Below, one piece after another: positions 46,901 to 61,900 of a DNA stretch of 64,000 nt. Position numbers and translations under genes: made by a program. Positions within the stretch are counted from its first letter, which is position 1. Each line of letters begins with the position of its first letter. The notes beneath the pieces are model-generated. The model did not search any database, had not been told where the DNA came from, and was given only the letters and a program-made list of their open reading frames with translations. The stretch comes from Asterias rubens (lineage: Eukaryota > Echinodermata > Asteroidea > Forcipulatida > Asteriidae): assembly GCF_902459465.1 (NCBI RefSeq), contig NC_047073.1:11967036-12031035 (forward strand), read 5' to 3'.

Positions 46901-49900
46901 GCATTCACAATGAGAGGGGATTTATGCCATGGCCAAAAAACTTCATTTACAAAAGGTAGCAAAACCAATTAAGGTCACGGAAGACAAAATTGACATTGTG
47001 TTTCTTAATTTCAAATTGTAGAAAGAAAATTAAGTTGCAGACTAAAAGATGAATGCACTGATTGCTTGAATACCTCAGTAAATGTATCATGACCTTACCA
47101 TTGTTGATAAGTAAACTACGCTGGTTGGCATAATGTTAGCGAAACATTCAACCATAGCCTATTTGAAACAGATGTTCAGACCAAATTCAACAATTGAACG
47201 AACATTTTTAATTAAACGGACATCTGCCATGATTGCTTGCTTTGTTTCCAACAAATTCAACACTATTTTTGAGTTGCAGGCATTGTTGCAAACTGTGGCC
47301 ATCTGTTTTTGTTTTGCAATTATGACCTTAATTCCATACTTTTCCAACCTCTGTTGGCAAAAAGCTGTGACGATGCAATAGAAAGGTTTAGAAATACTTA
47401 CGTGGTATCATCAAGTCCAATCCAGCCTTCGGGTGATGTTAAATTAGCCAGGACTTCAGTGCCATTGCGGCCGATAATGAACAACTTGTATCCACCCTAA
47501 AAAAAACAACACAAAATACATCAAGTTGGATCAGCATTACTATCTCATCAAGTTTTATTGGGTCTTAGCTTTCTCTAATGCCAATGCCTCTGTTTAGGTT
47601 TTAGTAATATTTTTTTTATTGTAGAATGCATTTCTACTGTATTGTAAGTGCCTTGATAATTAATTGTTGTGTTTTAAAGCCATTGGACCCTTTCGGTAAA
47701 CTGTGTTGTCCAAGGCCCACACTTTGTGTACCACAACTTCTATATCAAATAACAAACCTGTGAAAATTTAGGCTCAATCGGTCATCGGAGTCGGGAGAAA
47801 ACAACGGAAAAACCCACCCTTGTTTCCGCGCGTTTCGCCGTGTCATGACATGTGTTTAAAATAAATCCGTAATTCTCATTAACGAGAATTTATATTGTTT
47901 TGCTGTTTTCTCAAAAAGTAAAGCATTTCATGGAATAATATTTCAAGAGAAGTCTTTCACCATTGCCTTCTGTAAACCCTGTAAGTTATTTGTAAACCTG
48001 TGAACTTTAATTTTTTTTTTCTAAACCGAAAGGGTCCAATGGCTTTAATCCAACCATACTTTGCATTGTCATGTGGTTGCAAATACATAAATAATATTCT
48101 ATGAGTATTGTGTATTGGTTGACTTGATGCAGACTGTGTTTATACTGGCCATGTTTTACATTTGCAATAAACCCAACAAAACTACTATATTAATTCCAAT
48201 ATCATCTTATAAATAAAAGGTCATTTGCAGTAAACCTGGGGGCATTGATGACAACCATTTAATTCTTGCACTGTTCCTTCAAAAAGAAAATAATAAAATT
48301 CTCTTATAAGATTCAAAGAACAAAATAAACTGATTGTACCAAACAAGAAAGCGATCACATTACACCCCAAAAAGTGCATGAATAATGGGCAGCAAATGAC
48401 TTGGGCACCTGCTCACCAGTGTAGACGTTATAATACACAAGGTTGGTCAAATCAACAGGGCCCAATTTCATTAATCCTGTAAGCACAAAAATGTGCTAAG
48501 CACAGAAAATTATTATGGTACCCGACGACGTTCCACAAAGTTTCCATTGTTGCAACTGGTCCACCACTCAAGTTTTGCTTATTTTTTACTTGACAGCTTG
48601 GCCCAATATCATAAAACTGTTAAGCACAGAAACATGCTTGACACAGAATAATATTATACCTAGTGGAATCAGATTACAAGCCTTAAATACACACAAGTAT
48701 TTTTTTCTGCTTAATAGCTATAGAGGTGTGAGCAGTGGTCATTCAGAAAAGTCTCTCAATCGGTTCAAAAAAATCCATTAAACCAATTTTACATGTTGCA
48801 TCAAAAAGATTAATTTTTGCAACAAGAATTCAAGCAGGCATAATTGACCAGATGATTAGAGTAAAGAAAATATATAATCTAAAATCTCTTTTGGTGAAGA
48901 ACCTATTCTAGCATGACATCATACACAATAACTGTAGAAGTTGTGGTCCTTAACGCTACAATACACCTCAATGGTCCATTATCAACCTCCAGAAAAGGGA
49001 GTACAAAGTGTCTTTACAACTCACCAGAATGCAACAAATTTATTTCAAAAAACCCTGTGACCTTCAGTCTTCAGCTTTAGGTCATCCAGCAAAGTCACCA
49101 TGATTGGACAAAATAATTTATAACAAATAATCAGCTTGACAAATTGACCAGTCCCCAAAGTTACTGTATCATTCTGATCAGTGAGTGTTATAGGTACTAT
49201 CGGACAGAAATTGAATGACAAAGCAGAATTTCCAGTTTTTATCAGTTGTTTGCTTATAAACATGACAATGTTTTTTTTAAACAGATTTAGAAAATGCACC
49301 CAGCTTTATAATTCAACTTGAAACTGTCCTAAGAAGAAATTTTATTCTGATCTATATGGGCATATTTGTTCTAAACTGGCTGATAATTGCTATGTGCTTT
49401 GCTCTCGTGTGCCAACACTTTCATGTTTGTACTTTGATTAAATGTGTAATTAGCAATTAGTGATGTTCTCAGACTCATTAGTCAAATCTAAAGCAATTCT
49501 TCAGTTTGTCTCTATTTTTCATCAGTCACAGGCATACTATATGTATCAGATGTGAATATAAAATGTCCTATCAATTCAATTCAATTCAATTCAAACTGAT
49601 ATTTATTTCCATACTTCATGAAAACAGAGTACAAACAATGTTTTTTAAGGAATTAAACCAATAAACAAAGCTATTTAATGAAGGCGAGAAAAATAAATAA
49701 ATAATATAAGTGAGAACAATAAATAAATATCTTTTCCACTTTTTACACTTCATCCCATGGGATGGCAAAACATCAGCCATCTCTGTGCTTGCTTTTCTCA
49801 AAAATTGCATTTTCAAGTTAGGCTGTTTGGTAATGGAAGGGCAGAATATTGCAGGGTATTTTAAAAGTACAACAGATGTAAATGTTCATCGGGGATAAAG

Positions 49901-52900
49901 AATATTTATCTTGGTTTGACTCAGGGCGGTAGTAGAAAAGTCACAACACCCCAGGCAGATTTTGACAGATCAATAAGTGGTGATGTATATCTATGCAAGC
50001 TGACGTAGCCAACTTATTGACACACATTGATGTAGTAAAACATCATGTACTTATATTGATTTGAAGAACACAATTAGTGTGTGCAATTAGTAGAGAAGGT
50101 GTGCTTGCTATGTGTTCAACCCCTATGTGTATGTCCCTCATATTATTCAGGTGTACATGTACAATCTATATATAATCCAGCCCTGTAGGAACTGTTATGA
50201 AGTTGAAGTTAGGATTGGAGCTTATATGCCTTAATAGGCACTAAAACACTATTGGTGATTGTTAAAGACCAGTATTCTCACTTGGTATATCCCCAAATTA
50301 TGCATAAAATAACAACTCTGTGAACATATTGGCTAAATTGGTCATCGAAGTTGCAAGGAATAATTAAATCAAAAGTTGTTGCACAATTTTGTAATGCTAC
50401 AGGCCTGAAGTCTATATATTTGAGTGAGAAATTACACAATTGCACAATTCATGTAGATGCAAAATAAAATGCTACAGGACTGTAGTCTTTTAATATTTGA
50501 GTGAGAAATTACCTCTTTCTCAAAAACTACGTTCTTTCAGAGGGAGCCATTTCTCACAAAGTTTTATACTATATCAACAGCTCTCTGTTGCTTGTTTACG
50601 AAGTAAGTTTTTTATGCTGAAAAAATTATTTGGAGTAATTACCAATAGTGTCCAGTACTAGTATACAGAACCTATGGAACACTAGTTCATATAGTGATAG
50701 AGCTCTTGATCTGACCCTGTGTGTACACATAGCATTTCATCCTTAAGCATCTTTGAAGTAAGCTGAGCCATTTCATCCCACTGATGGGCCCCCTCTAAGC
50801 ACACATTGCACAACAGCTTACCCTATGTGCATATGCAAGGTGCCATGTCACATTGATGGTGTCCCCTGGTGATAAGGTAGTCACTGGACCTCCAGGAGCT
50901 GAAAAACAAAAATAAGAAATAAAAACTTTCAATTACATATTTATTTGTTACTAAATTAATCTGACTGGATAAATGAAGTACTGCATACTGCATTAAGTAT
51001 TTTGTGCTCAGTCATTGGACACCTTTGGTAAATGTCAAAGACCAGTCTTCTTACTTTGTGTATCTCAACAATGCACAACAAACCTGCGAAAATTTAGTCG
51101 TCCAAGTTGCGAGACAACAATGGAAGAAAAAACACCCAGACACACAAAGTTTGGGTGCTTTTAGGTGCTTGGTTTTGTGACCTCAAAATAAATTCTGAGG
51201 TCTCGAAATCAAATCCAAATCTTTTAGTGGAAAATGACTTCTTTCTCGAAAACTACGTTACTTCATACAGCTCTCCATTGCTTGTTACCAAGTAAGTTAT
51301 TATGCTAACAATTATTTTGAGTAATTACCAATAGTGTCCAGTGCCTTTAGGTATGCAATATTTACGTGAAATAGCCAACTGCAAGTCATCTATTCTTTGA
51401 CGTCTGACAGGGACGAGACTTGGTAGTGTGTTTTGTGACATTAGCTGAAGTGTATACACAATTATATAATCAATTGTAAATTTACTTTCATTTTTTTTTC
51501 AAGGCAGCAAACACAGTTTTGAACGAAAGTAGGGCACCCAGAATGAACCCAGGCACTAAATATGATCTGAAATGATAAAACTTACATCTTATCTGAATTA
51601 AACTCTACTGCATAAATGACTTTAAATATTATACAGCTAAATAGACCCATCCCATGAAATATGTAAATTGCACATAGCGCTTGCACACTAACGTTTTGGT
51701 TGGCAAAATGAGGGAACATCGCACTGTTTCTGCTTAGTGCACAACTCTATGGTGTTTGCCAACCAACAGGGTCTGTACGCATGCATGAATGTAATTAGCA
51801 TATTTCATGGGAAGGGTCCATTGTTTTCACTATAGGCCATGCTGAAATATCAATAGCAATTTTTCTCTTGCAGTTTGCATGGTTTACTGAGTCACCTTTC
51901 AGCAATCCAGCCATACACCCACCCCCATGAATTTATAAATAGTATCACAATACATGACACACTTTCAACGCTAGTGTTGACATTTCAAGTTGCCCTTTTC
52001 TTTCTTTTCAAGTTCAAAGTCCTTGAATTTACCTGCAGTCACGGATGAGGAATTAATTCAGTCAAACTATACTTTTGTTCGGGATGTGTATTTTAAAGAC
52101 ATAATAATCATGCTTTCATGCGAAAAAATACCTGCTCGTATGGGTTTATAGTATGACCTTTCAAGTGAATTTGATTTTGGTAAAACTGTTAATCTACAAA
52201 ATCTTGCCTACTTGATGAATTTTTCCATAAGTTTCATTCTTTTTAACTGCAAGGCATCACTTTGACATCTGACATGGGGTGTGTTTTGCGATACTAGCTG
52301 GTGTATATACATGTACAATGACAGCTACAGGGCTATGTATGTTCCATTTTTTTTAGTGAAAATTAAAGCTTTTTGATACTTACTCCTGCATAGAGTTTGC
52401 ACATAATAATTATATATCACAAGCACTTTGTTTCAAACTTTGGTCATTCCTCTTTGCTAAAAATGTGTCTGATTTGTTCAAGCAATGAGAGAAAGATTGC
52501 ACATGGTGTGCCCCTTTTTCAATGACTGAGTTTTTGTTCCGAAAGTAGAAAAAAAGTACCTGGAACCATGCTGGAACCAAGAGACAACACCCATAGTTCA
52601 AACTACTTTGCCTATAAAAATACCCCCCCCCCCAATTTGCCCACTCAATTAGCACCCAGTGCACAATATAAGTTTAAGACATAAGACATAAGAAAACTTT
52701 ATTGATCTTCAAAAGAAGAAATTGCATTGCTCACACAAGTTTTTAAAAACACACCAAATGTGAAAATGTAACAACAGGCAGACACAAAAATAGCACAAGA
52801 TACAACGCACAAGTGTATAGTGTTTGTTTGTTGCTAAGTAAATTTGCTGACCAAATTGTTCCCTGGAACCATATACTGTATTTTTTGTTCTTGAAGATAA

Positions 52901-55900
52901 TTTTGACTGTTGCAATTTTTATTTGTTAAATGTTCCTTCATGGGGATTAAAATGAAATAAAATGAAATATCTTTGTCTACACAGATTAACTTTTCTTAAA
53001 AAAAAAAAGGGGGGGAAATTTACCTTGCTGGTAGGCCTGTTAATAATTTTACATACTTGACATAAATCCCAACCTTCCACCGTAGAAACAGCTCAATAAG
53101 AAGTATTTGAAATCCTCAGACACAGCATAATAATAGCAACCATAACAATAACTTCCCGATTGATATTGTCCAGCAAAAACACACATAATGAAAAAACTTC
53201 AGCAGGATTTGTAACCAAGGACATTCATTTTCAAGAATCTCTCAATCACAGTAGGGATCTCAGATGAAAATCATTTTTCATTTCATCTCGGACTTTTGAT
53301 GGATTGCAACTGTAATTGAAAGTGTTTTACTTGCCCAAATCCTTGTGGATTTAGTGGCCTTACACATTGTACTGATGAAAACACTTTGCAATAAGATTGA
53401 TGTATGACCTCAATTTGTGTTTCAAAGGAAGAATATTTCAATAATTTGTTTTCTTATTAATGCAAAAACTCAGAGGTCAACAAAAGATTTTATTGTTTAA
53501 GAAAGGCAAGCTTGTAAGAAGTGAAGATGCCAATTGAATGTTTTTTTTTTCAATGACGTGTGACTATGATGAAATATTATGGAAAATGTATAGGCCTACC
53601 AAGCCATACTGACATGGGATTTTGAGGCATTGCATGGAGATGTATCACTATAGTTTTTGTTTTTGTTAACATCTATACTTGCTAGATTTTGTTCTTTTTT
53701 GGACTTGTCTTGATTTATATTCTACTACCACAGAGTAGATTTAGAACTCGGGAGACTTCTCAGTTCTGAAAAGAACTGTCATGCTTTTTAACTTCTACCT
53801 GGGCAGAATAGGAAATCGGCTAGGACTACTTCTTTTCGCTTTATTGGATCGAGGGGACTTCTCTTTATTAACTTCACTACTGCAGAGCGAGTTCTAATTG
53901 GTCTCAACATAACAAGCAATCACTCAATTGTGTGTCCATTAATCTATGTATAGTATCATGATGTCATTATTACATGTATTAGTTGACAGCTTCATAACAA
54001 ATTGAATCCATTATTATACAAATATTGAGTGGCTCAGAGTGGAATGGGAGGAATATTATCGCAAGGTAAAATTTGGACTGTTCCATTTCACGAGGCTGTC
54101 CTCAAACATATATCAGGCTCTTTTGCTGGCGCATGTTTCTTTTTTTAACCTATGAAACAAACATACAGAGCAAGTGCCTTTGGCTTTTGAAGACGTGTGA
54201 TTCAAATAAAGCGCTTTAGGATTGAAACTACCTATAGCTACAGGGCACTGCTCTAGATTTGCAAAGGTGGTGGGTACGAATCCCACCCAAGTATTATGCC
54301 TGTGATTTTTTTCACAGAACTCGGGGTATTTCTGAGTATACAGTGCGTACATACATCGGTGTAAGAGTAAAACCAAAATAAGTTATCCCTGATGCAAATT
54401 TAACATCTCTTTACATACATACAACTAAATATTTATAAAGCGCCTTTACATCAAGATCAAAGCGCTGGAAAGAGCAAGACCAATGGAACTATAAATACAA
54501 CAAATTACATCTGATACAAGTGAGTTTTGAGAGTTTTTTTTTAATAAAGGCAAAGAGTTACAATTTCTGATGCGTACTGGGAGGTTGTTCCATATTCGCG
54601 GAGCAATAAAGGATAAAGTCCGGTTGTGAGCAGATGAGAGTGTTCTGATGGTTGGGTGTATAACTAACAGCAGTTCCCAATGAGGATACAAATTCAAATG
54701 TATCTGCATTTATGAATATTCACCCCTTTAGTGAAATAAATCTTGGATTCAGCCTTGACAATAAAGTTGATAGGACATAAAAATTATATGTAATTTAATT
54801 ACAATTTTTTGTACATGGTGTAAGTGCATGGAATTTCCATACTACCCCTTCACCTTTCAACACACATATCAAATAAGTGACAGCAATCAAATTGATCTGT
54901 GAAGGTCTGGTCTCAACGCCTATATAATTCCTTCTCTAATATTATTAGGAAAATTCAAGGTTAACATTTTACCTTGATAAGTAATACAAAATGTGGCGCA
55001 CTGGAGGACAGTTAACAACTGCTGACTATTGTATCTCTCAATGATAATATGGAAGGCAAAAACAGAAAGGGAGGTGGCATTGAATGAAAGAGTTTCTATG
55101 AAAACTATGTGTTTTCATAATTCTGAACACATCAGAAGGAATAGCATACTTCCTGTTTCAATTTAACATCCTTAAAGGCAGTGTACACTATTGGTAATTG
55201 TCAAAGACTAGCCTTCACAGTTGGTGTATCTCAACATTTGCTTAAAATAACAAACCTGTGAAAATTTGAGCTCAATCGGTCATCGAACTTGCGAGATAAT
55301 AATGAAAGAAAAAAATAACCCTTGTCTCATGAAGTTCTGTGCGTTTAGATGGTTGATTTCGAGACCTCAAGTTCTAAAATCGAGGTCTTGAAATCAAATT
55401 CGGGGAAAATTACTTCTTTCTCGAAAACTATGGCACTTCAGAGGGAGCCGTTTGTCACAATGTTTTATACTATCAACCCCTCCCCATTACTCATAATCAA
55501 GTACGATATTATGCTAATAATTATTTTTTATAATTACCAATAGTGTCCACTGCCTTCAATTTATACATAACTGGCCGTATTTGTTTTCAATCTTGCAACT
55601 CTTTGCCTAAGTTGTTTTTCTTAAAACTCAAACAAAACAATGTGCACAAAGAATGATGTATACAAACTTAGTGAAAACGATAAGCTTAAAGTAAGTTATC
55701 ATTTTGCATAATAAATCATTACAGGGTTAGTTCCATAATAGTTTGCCTTCCCCATATTAATTTTTATACGGGGATCCTATGCAATTGCTAAAAACTATGT
55801 CTTAAATACACTGGACACTATTGGTAATTGTCAAAGACCAGTCTTCTCACTTGGTGTATCTCAACATATGCATGAAATAACAAACCTGTGAAAATTTGAG

Positions 55901-58900
55901 CTCGATTGGTCGTCGGAGTTGCGAGATAACTATGAAAGAAAAAAAAACACCCTTGTCACACAAAGTTGTGTGCTTTCAGATGCTTGATTTCGAGACCTAA
56001 ACTTGAGGTCTCGAAATCAAATTCAGGAAAAATTACTTCTTTCTCGAAAACTACGTCACTTCAGAAGAAGCCGTTTCTCACAATGTTTTCTACTATCAAC
56101 CTCTCCCAATTACTCGTTACCAAGTAAGGTTTTATGCTGATAATTATTTTGAGTAATTACCAATAGTGTCCACTGCCTTTAAAAAATATCTTTTAAAAAC
56201 ATTCTTCAAGAGATTTTTAATGTGCACATTAATATTTTCTGAAAAAAATGTTTTGATATGATATCATATTACTTACTCTTTAGAAATGGCAACACTTTTG
56301 AATGGTTAGTTTGACAGATCCATAAAAAGAACTTCAAACACATGACTGATTATAATAATAATCTGTCTGACTTCAAAAACATAATAAAAATGCATCCCTC
56401 ATACCAGCATGATTTAGCATCATTAATTTCATATTCAGCATTTACATGATTAATTGGAAGTATTAGAAACACAAAGCATTGGCTGGTTGCATTCTCCATG
56501 ATAAAATGAGAGTGATTTCCTAAAAGTTCGTTACATGTACTGAAATATTATAAGTAGGCATTCAAATTAAATTGTTCAGTTCCTGCATTAATAAACCGAC
56601 CATTTGATTGAAAGAGAAAATATGACTCGCGCAGTATCGTGACCAGGACTTCTAGTTTCCATGGTAACACAGCCTTCATTAAAATTGAATGGATTCTAGC
56701 CTCGAATCTTAAGTTCGGCGTACTGTAGTGTTTCCATTATTTATAGTCATAGTTTTCAGCGAACAAGTTTGAGAAAAATAATGAGGAACGGGAAAAAAAA
56801 TGGCAAGGTGTTTATACTGCGCTGTTCTTTGTTGTGGGCTTTACTGTTCAGCCAATTATTTTTTTGGCATCATTGAAAACAAGATTTAAAGATTTGGAGT
56901 GTTGCCTAAACTGAAAGGTTTCTGAGACTACAAACAACCGCTATTCAAAATGTCATTAAATGGATTTAATCTTATTATGGTACAGTCAATGGAATAGGTT
57001 GATGCTCACTTTTTTTGAATAAGGTTGAGTTTTGCTCATGAAACTTTTTCTCCACCATATCCACTTAAAGGCCCTGGACACATTTGGTTATTTTGTCAAA
57101 GACCAGTGTTCTCACTTTGTGTATAAAAATACCAACATAGGCATAAAATAACAAACCTGTAAAATTTGGACTGGATTGGTCATTGTTTGTTACTACCAAA
57201 GTAGGCTAAGCTTTAAAGGGCATACTTTTTGTAGGACAAAAACACAATGTCTACAGATTTACACTAAACTTACACAGTTTGAAGATAATGATAGTAGAAA
57301 GCTTCCCTGAATAATGTTACTTGCTGAAGTGCTGTAGTTAATAATTTTCGTCTCGGTGATCATGAGACGTTAATTATTTTAGCTTGTAAAAACGTAATTT
57401 CATTACATTGTTTTACTCATTTCTCAAAAAACAACAGCAACTCAGCAACTAATATTTTAAGGTACGCTTTCTATTATTGTTATCTTCAAACGGTGTAAGT
57501 TTAATGTAAATCCGTGGACATCGTGTTTTGTGTTACAAAAAGTACAAACATCATTTAATGCTACCAGTTAATTTACCATGGTGTCCAGTACCTTTAAGCT
57601 TTGTAACATTGGTTTAATGGTATAAAAGGGATATCACTGAATAGTAAACACATCCATAGGGTACAATTACTTTCTACTTGATAGTTTATCTTAAAAGTTT
57701 GTACACCTCTGCCTAGTGTAGGCCTACAGACCTAATGATGCAAAACACAGACATTCTGTTTGCTGACGAATTCAAATAAAAGCTGTAACAACTAACCCTG
57801 AACTAAATTTGACAAGGTAATCAAGCTCTACTGAAGTGTGAGGTAAAAATTGTGTCCATAAGTGGGGGGTTTTTGTTGTGTAGAGGCAATTATAAGCAGG
57901 AGTACAAAGCATGAAACTTTGCACGACATGGGGTCTCAGACCCATGGATGATCTTTCCTGTTGTTGTTGCAATTTCAGGACAACAATTATTATAATAGTG
58001 CCTATAATGCCATATTACGCTATTCTCATCATTGTGGACGTAAACCGGGTGTGACAGGCTAAAATAAGTTGGAAAAGAGCATTAAGATTCCAGACGCCTG
58101 TGGTTTCTTATCTATTTTGTTCCCACAGTCGAAAATGCGCGCAGCCAGCACTGTACAATGACAGTAATGTTCTTTTTGACCAATTGGTTAGACGTCTTCA
58201 GAACATCTGAGATAACGATTAGGAAAAAGACCAGCAAGAAGCTTGCACTGCCATCGTTTTCAGGACAGCAATGATAATAGTGCCTAACATCTTTTTACAC
58301 TAATCTCATCACTGTACGTCAAACGAATATGACAGGCTCAAAAAAATGTGGAAAAGAGCATTAAGATGTAAGACGCCTGTGTTTTTTTTCTCCACAATGG
58401 ACACTGCACAAAGCCAACGCTGTTCAATGTTCAATGCACTTTTTATGAATTGTTAGACTTCTCAAGAACAACTGAAATAAAGATTAGGAAAAATACTCCC
58501 ATGAAGCTTGCATTGGCATCCTGGGCTTCAAGCATTAACAACTGACATGGGAAACAAAATCATGGATGTTCACTAATGTAAATGGGTCATAAATGTTCAG
58601 AAGCACTTTTTTTTAACCATTATCCAATGCTGTGAGCATTCTAAGAAAACGCGTGCTTATAAATAGTCATGCAATTTGTGGGATGCAGTGGGGCCTACAT
58701 TCTCAATTTACCATTTAAAAAAAAAAATTCATTAAAGAAGGGAAACATTTGATGAGAGTATTATTATGAAATAATAGTATTTATAAAGGATATTTAATCA
58801 ATATCCATAATGTAATTAAAGGCAGTGGACACTATTGGTAATTACTCAAAATAATTATTAGCATAAAACCTTTCTTGGTGACGAGTAATGGGGAGAGGTT

Positions 58901-61900
58901 GATGGTATAAAACATTGTGAGAAACGGCTCCCACTGAAGTGCCATAGTTTTCGAGAAAGAAGTTATTTTCCACGAATTTGATTTCGAGACCTCAAGTTTA
59001 GAACTTGAGGTCTCGAAATCAACCATCTAAACGCACACAACTTCGTGTGACAAGGGTGTTTTTTTTTTTTCATTATTAACTCGCAAGTTCGATGACCGAT
59101 TGAGCTCAAACTTTCACAGGTTTGTTATTTTATGCATATGATGAGATACACCATCTGTGAAGGCTAGTCTTTGACAATTACCAACAGTGTCCACTGCCTT
59201 TAATTTACCTTTTTTTTTTCATTAAAGGAAAACATTTGATGAGAGTATTATTATGAAATAATAGTATTTATATATGGTATTTAATTTATATCCATCATGT
59301 ACCTTTATGTTGAGTTTTACAACAATATAGAGGGTAAATGTTGATATTCATTGACAGATCATTTCAGGTTATTGTGTCAAAAAATGTTTATTCAGTCATA
59401 TCAAGGTTTCCAATGACATGACAAAACTTAAATGCATTATAATAAAGTTGCCATGGTTTCTTTCTAGACCCATTTACATGTACTTGAATCCACTACCTCT
59501 CCAAGCTGAAGGTTAACACAATGATTGGTCACTATGATCCAAATCATATAATCTAGTGTCTAACAATGCAACAATAAGCTGTTTCACAAACATTGACACG
59601 CCCATCCTTCAGTGTTATTAGCTAAGGACACTTGGGGCTGTGAACCACACTGGCTGAATTTATGCCGTCTCATTTAGTAATTGGTACTACGCATGATTAC
59701 ATTAAAAACGCTAAAACTACAACTACCCGATAGTATTAACAATCCTGTTTCAGCATATCGTATTCCTGTCATTTGAATGAAACTCATTTGTGATGTTGTT
59801 ACTGCTAGGATTTCTTAAGGGACATTCAATGCACAGGTACCAGGAGGTACATGTGTACATAGTCAGCCGAAGTTTCATTTATAAAAGCTTCCTAAATAAA
59901 CACACACCTTAAAGGGAAGGTACACATTTGGTAATTGTCAAAGACCAGTCTTCTCACTTGGTGTATCACAACATAAGCATAAAATAAAAAACCTGTAAAA
60001 ATTTGAGCTCAATTGGTCATCGAAGTTGTGAGAAAATGGTGTGAAAGAAAAAACACCCTTGTCGGACGAATTTGTGTGCTTTCAGATAGGAATAAAAGAC
60101 TTCTGGCTAGAAGTCTTTTATTATTTTAGTGAGAAGTTACCTCTTTCTCAAAAGCTATGCTTCTTCAGAGGGAGCCGTTTCTCACAATGTTTTACATTAT
60201 CAAAAGCTCTCCACAGCTCGTTACCAAGTCAGTTTTTAAGTTAATATTTGTTTTGAGTGATTACCAAATGTGTACCTTCCCTTTAAGACCCAATTGGGAG
60301 GCATGTGCAGGGCTCAGTTTCATAGAGTTGGAATTACACACAAGCCACAGATGGCCCTTATTTACCCTGGTATTGGCATTGGTGGTGACCAGGGGGCATG
60401 GAGCAATTGCCTCCATTGCCTTACTGAAGTAAATAAGACATGGGCAATAGTGCAGCTTGAAAAAGATCTTCTGCTTTCATCTAATGTGGCCTTTCTATGG
60501 TTGTACTTACAAGAAAAAGATGTTTTAAACTAATTTATATACAGCGTAAAAAGACTTTTACTATAGACCAGAGAATTTGTAGACCAGAATCAAAATGAAA
60601 AGAGCACTATCTCGTAGTACAGTCTCTCATTTGAGCTGTTTTTAGGACAAGCACTCAGAGAAGGGTTATCTATTTTTTCTTATGGGCAGTCAATACTCAA
60701 CAGAATTGAAGGATATTTGTATTTATTAGTTTATATTAAAAATGAATTGAGTTTATTACTTAAAGGGAAGGTACACGTTTGGTAATTACTCAAAACAAAT
60801 ATTAACTTAAAAACTGACTTGGTATTCATGTGCATTGGAGAGCTGTTTATAGTATCAAACATTGTAGGGAACGACTCCCTCTGAAGTAACGTAGTTTTTG
60901 AGAAAGAGGTACATGTAATTTCTCATCAAAATAATAAAAGACTTCTAGCTAGAAGTCTTTATTCTTATCTGAAAGCACACAAATTCGTCCGACAAGGGTG
61001 TTTTTTCTTTCACATCATTTTCTCACAACTTCGATGACCAATAAAGCCAAAATTTGTACAGGCTTAGTATTTTATGGTTATGATGGGATACACCAAGTGA
61101 ACACAAGACTGCTGGACTTGTAAGTTTACTGGCCTGGACACTAAAACCACTGGCCTGGTGCTTTGCCGTCCAGTGTTAATTGTGAGCCCTGCCCTGTGTC
61201 TAGACGAATTTTACCCAGGTGCTACTGAAGGAGCTTAGTATTTGAATATGAAGGGATCAAAGACCACTCAAGGTGGTTCCCATCATGTCATTATGTACAT
61301 TCTCATACCATGTGCCATGTCATTGATTTATCCATAACATCTGTACTTTACACAACATGCATTAAACAGATTGGAGGATTTTGATAACAAGAAACTAAAA
61401 ACAAAAACTATAGGCCAATATAACACTTACAGCAGTTTACAAAATGAAATGACCACAATTTTGTCATGCTCATCTTTAGAACAAAATATATTCATATCCA
61501 AATAAATTAAATCTGATAATCTCATGCTACAAATCCAAAAGAAATATTTTACTTTTGAGAAGTTTCTCGACAGTTCCCTGGTATTAATGTTCTTGTTTTA
61601 TGAGAACCTACTGTGTGTCAAAATGTATACATGTTGAACAGTAACACTATAATTGATTTGAGAAAATGTTCTGCCATAAAATTATTGGATAAAAAACCAT
61701 AATGTCTGTACCAAAGATATTCAAATAAAACATGAAATTAAAACAATAAACTAAGTGTCTCTTAAAAACTTTATGTGACCTCCATTTGGATATTTATCAG
61801 AGTCACATTGAAAAAGGGAAAAAACTTCCATATTTTCACTGTTTTCAAATATTGAAATGTTATCATTCAAGATGAAATCTAATAGTTTTACTCGTTTCTA

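Noticed and set aside
58728..59302. 85-bp repeats as a target-site duplication of the MITE
   Set aside because: This family appears to target TTAA, and no known cut-and-paste element makes duplications of this length.
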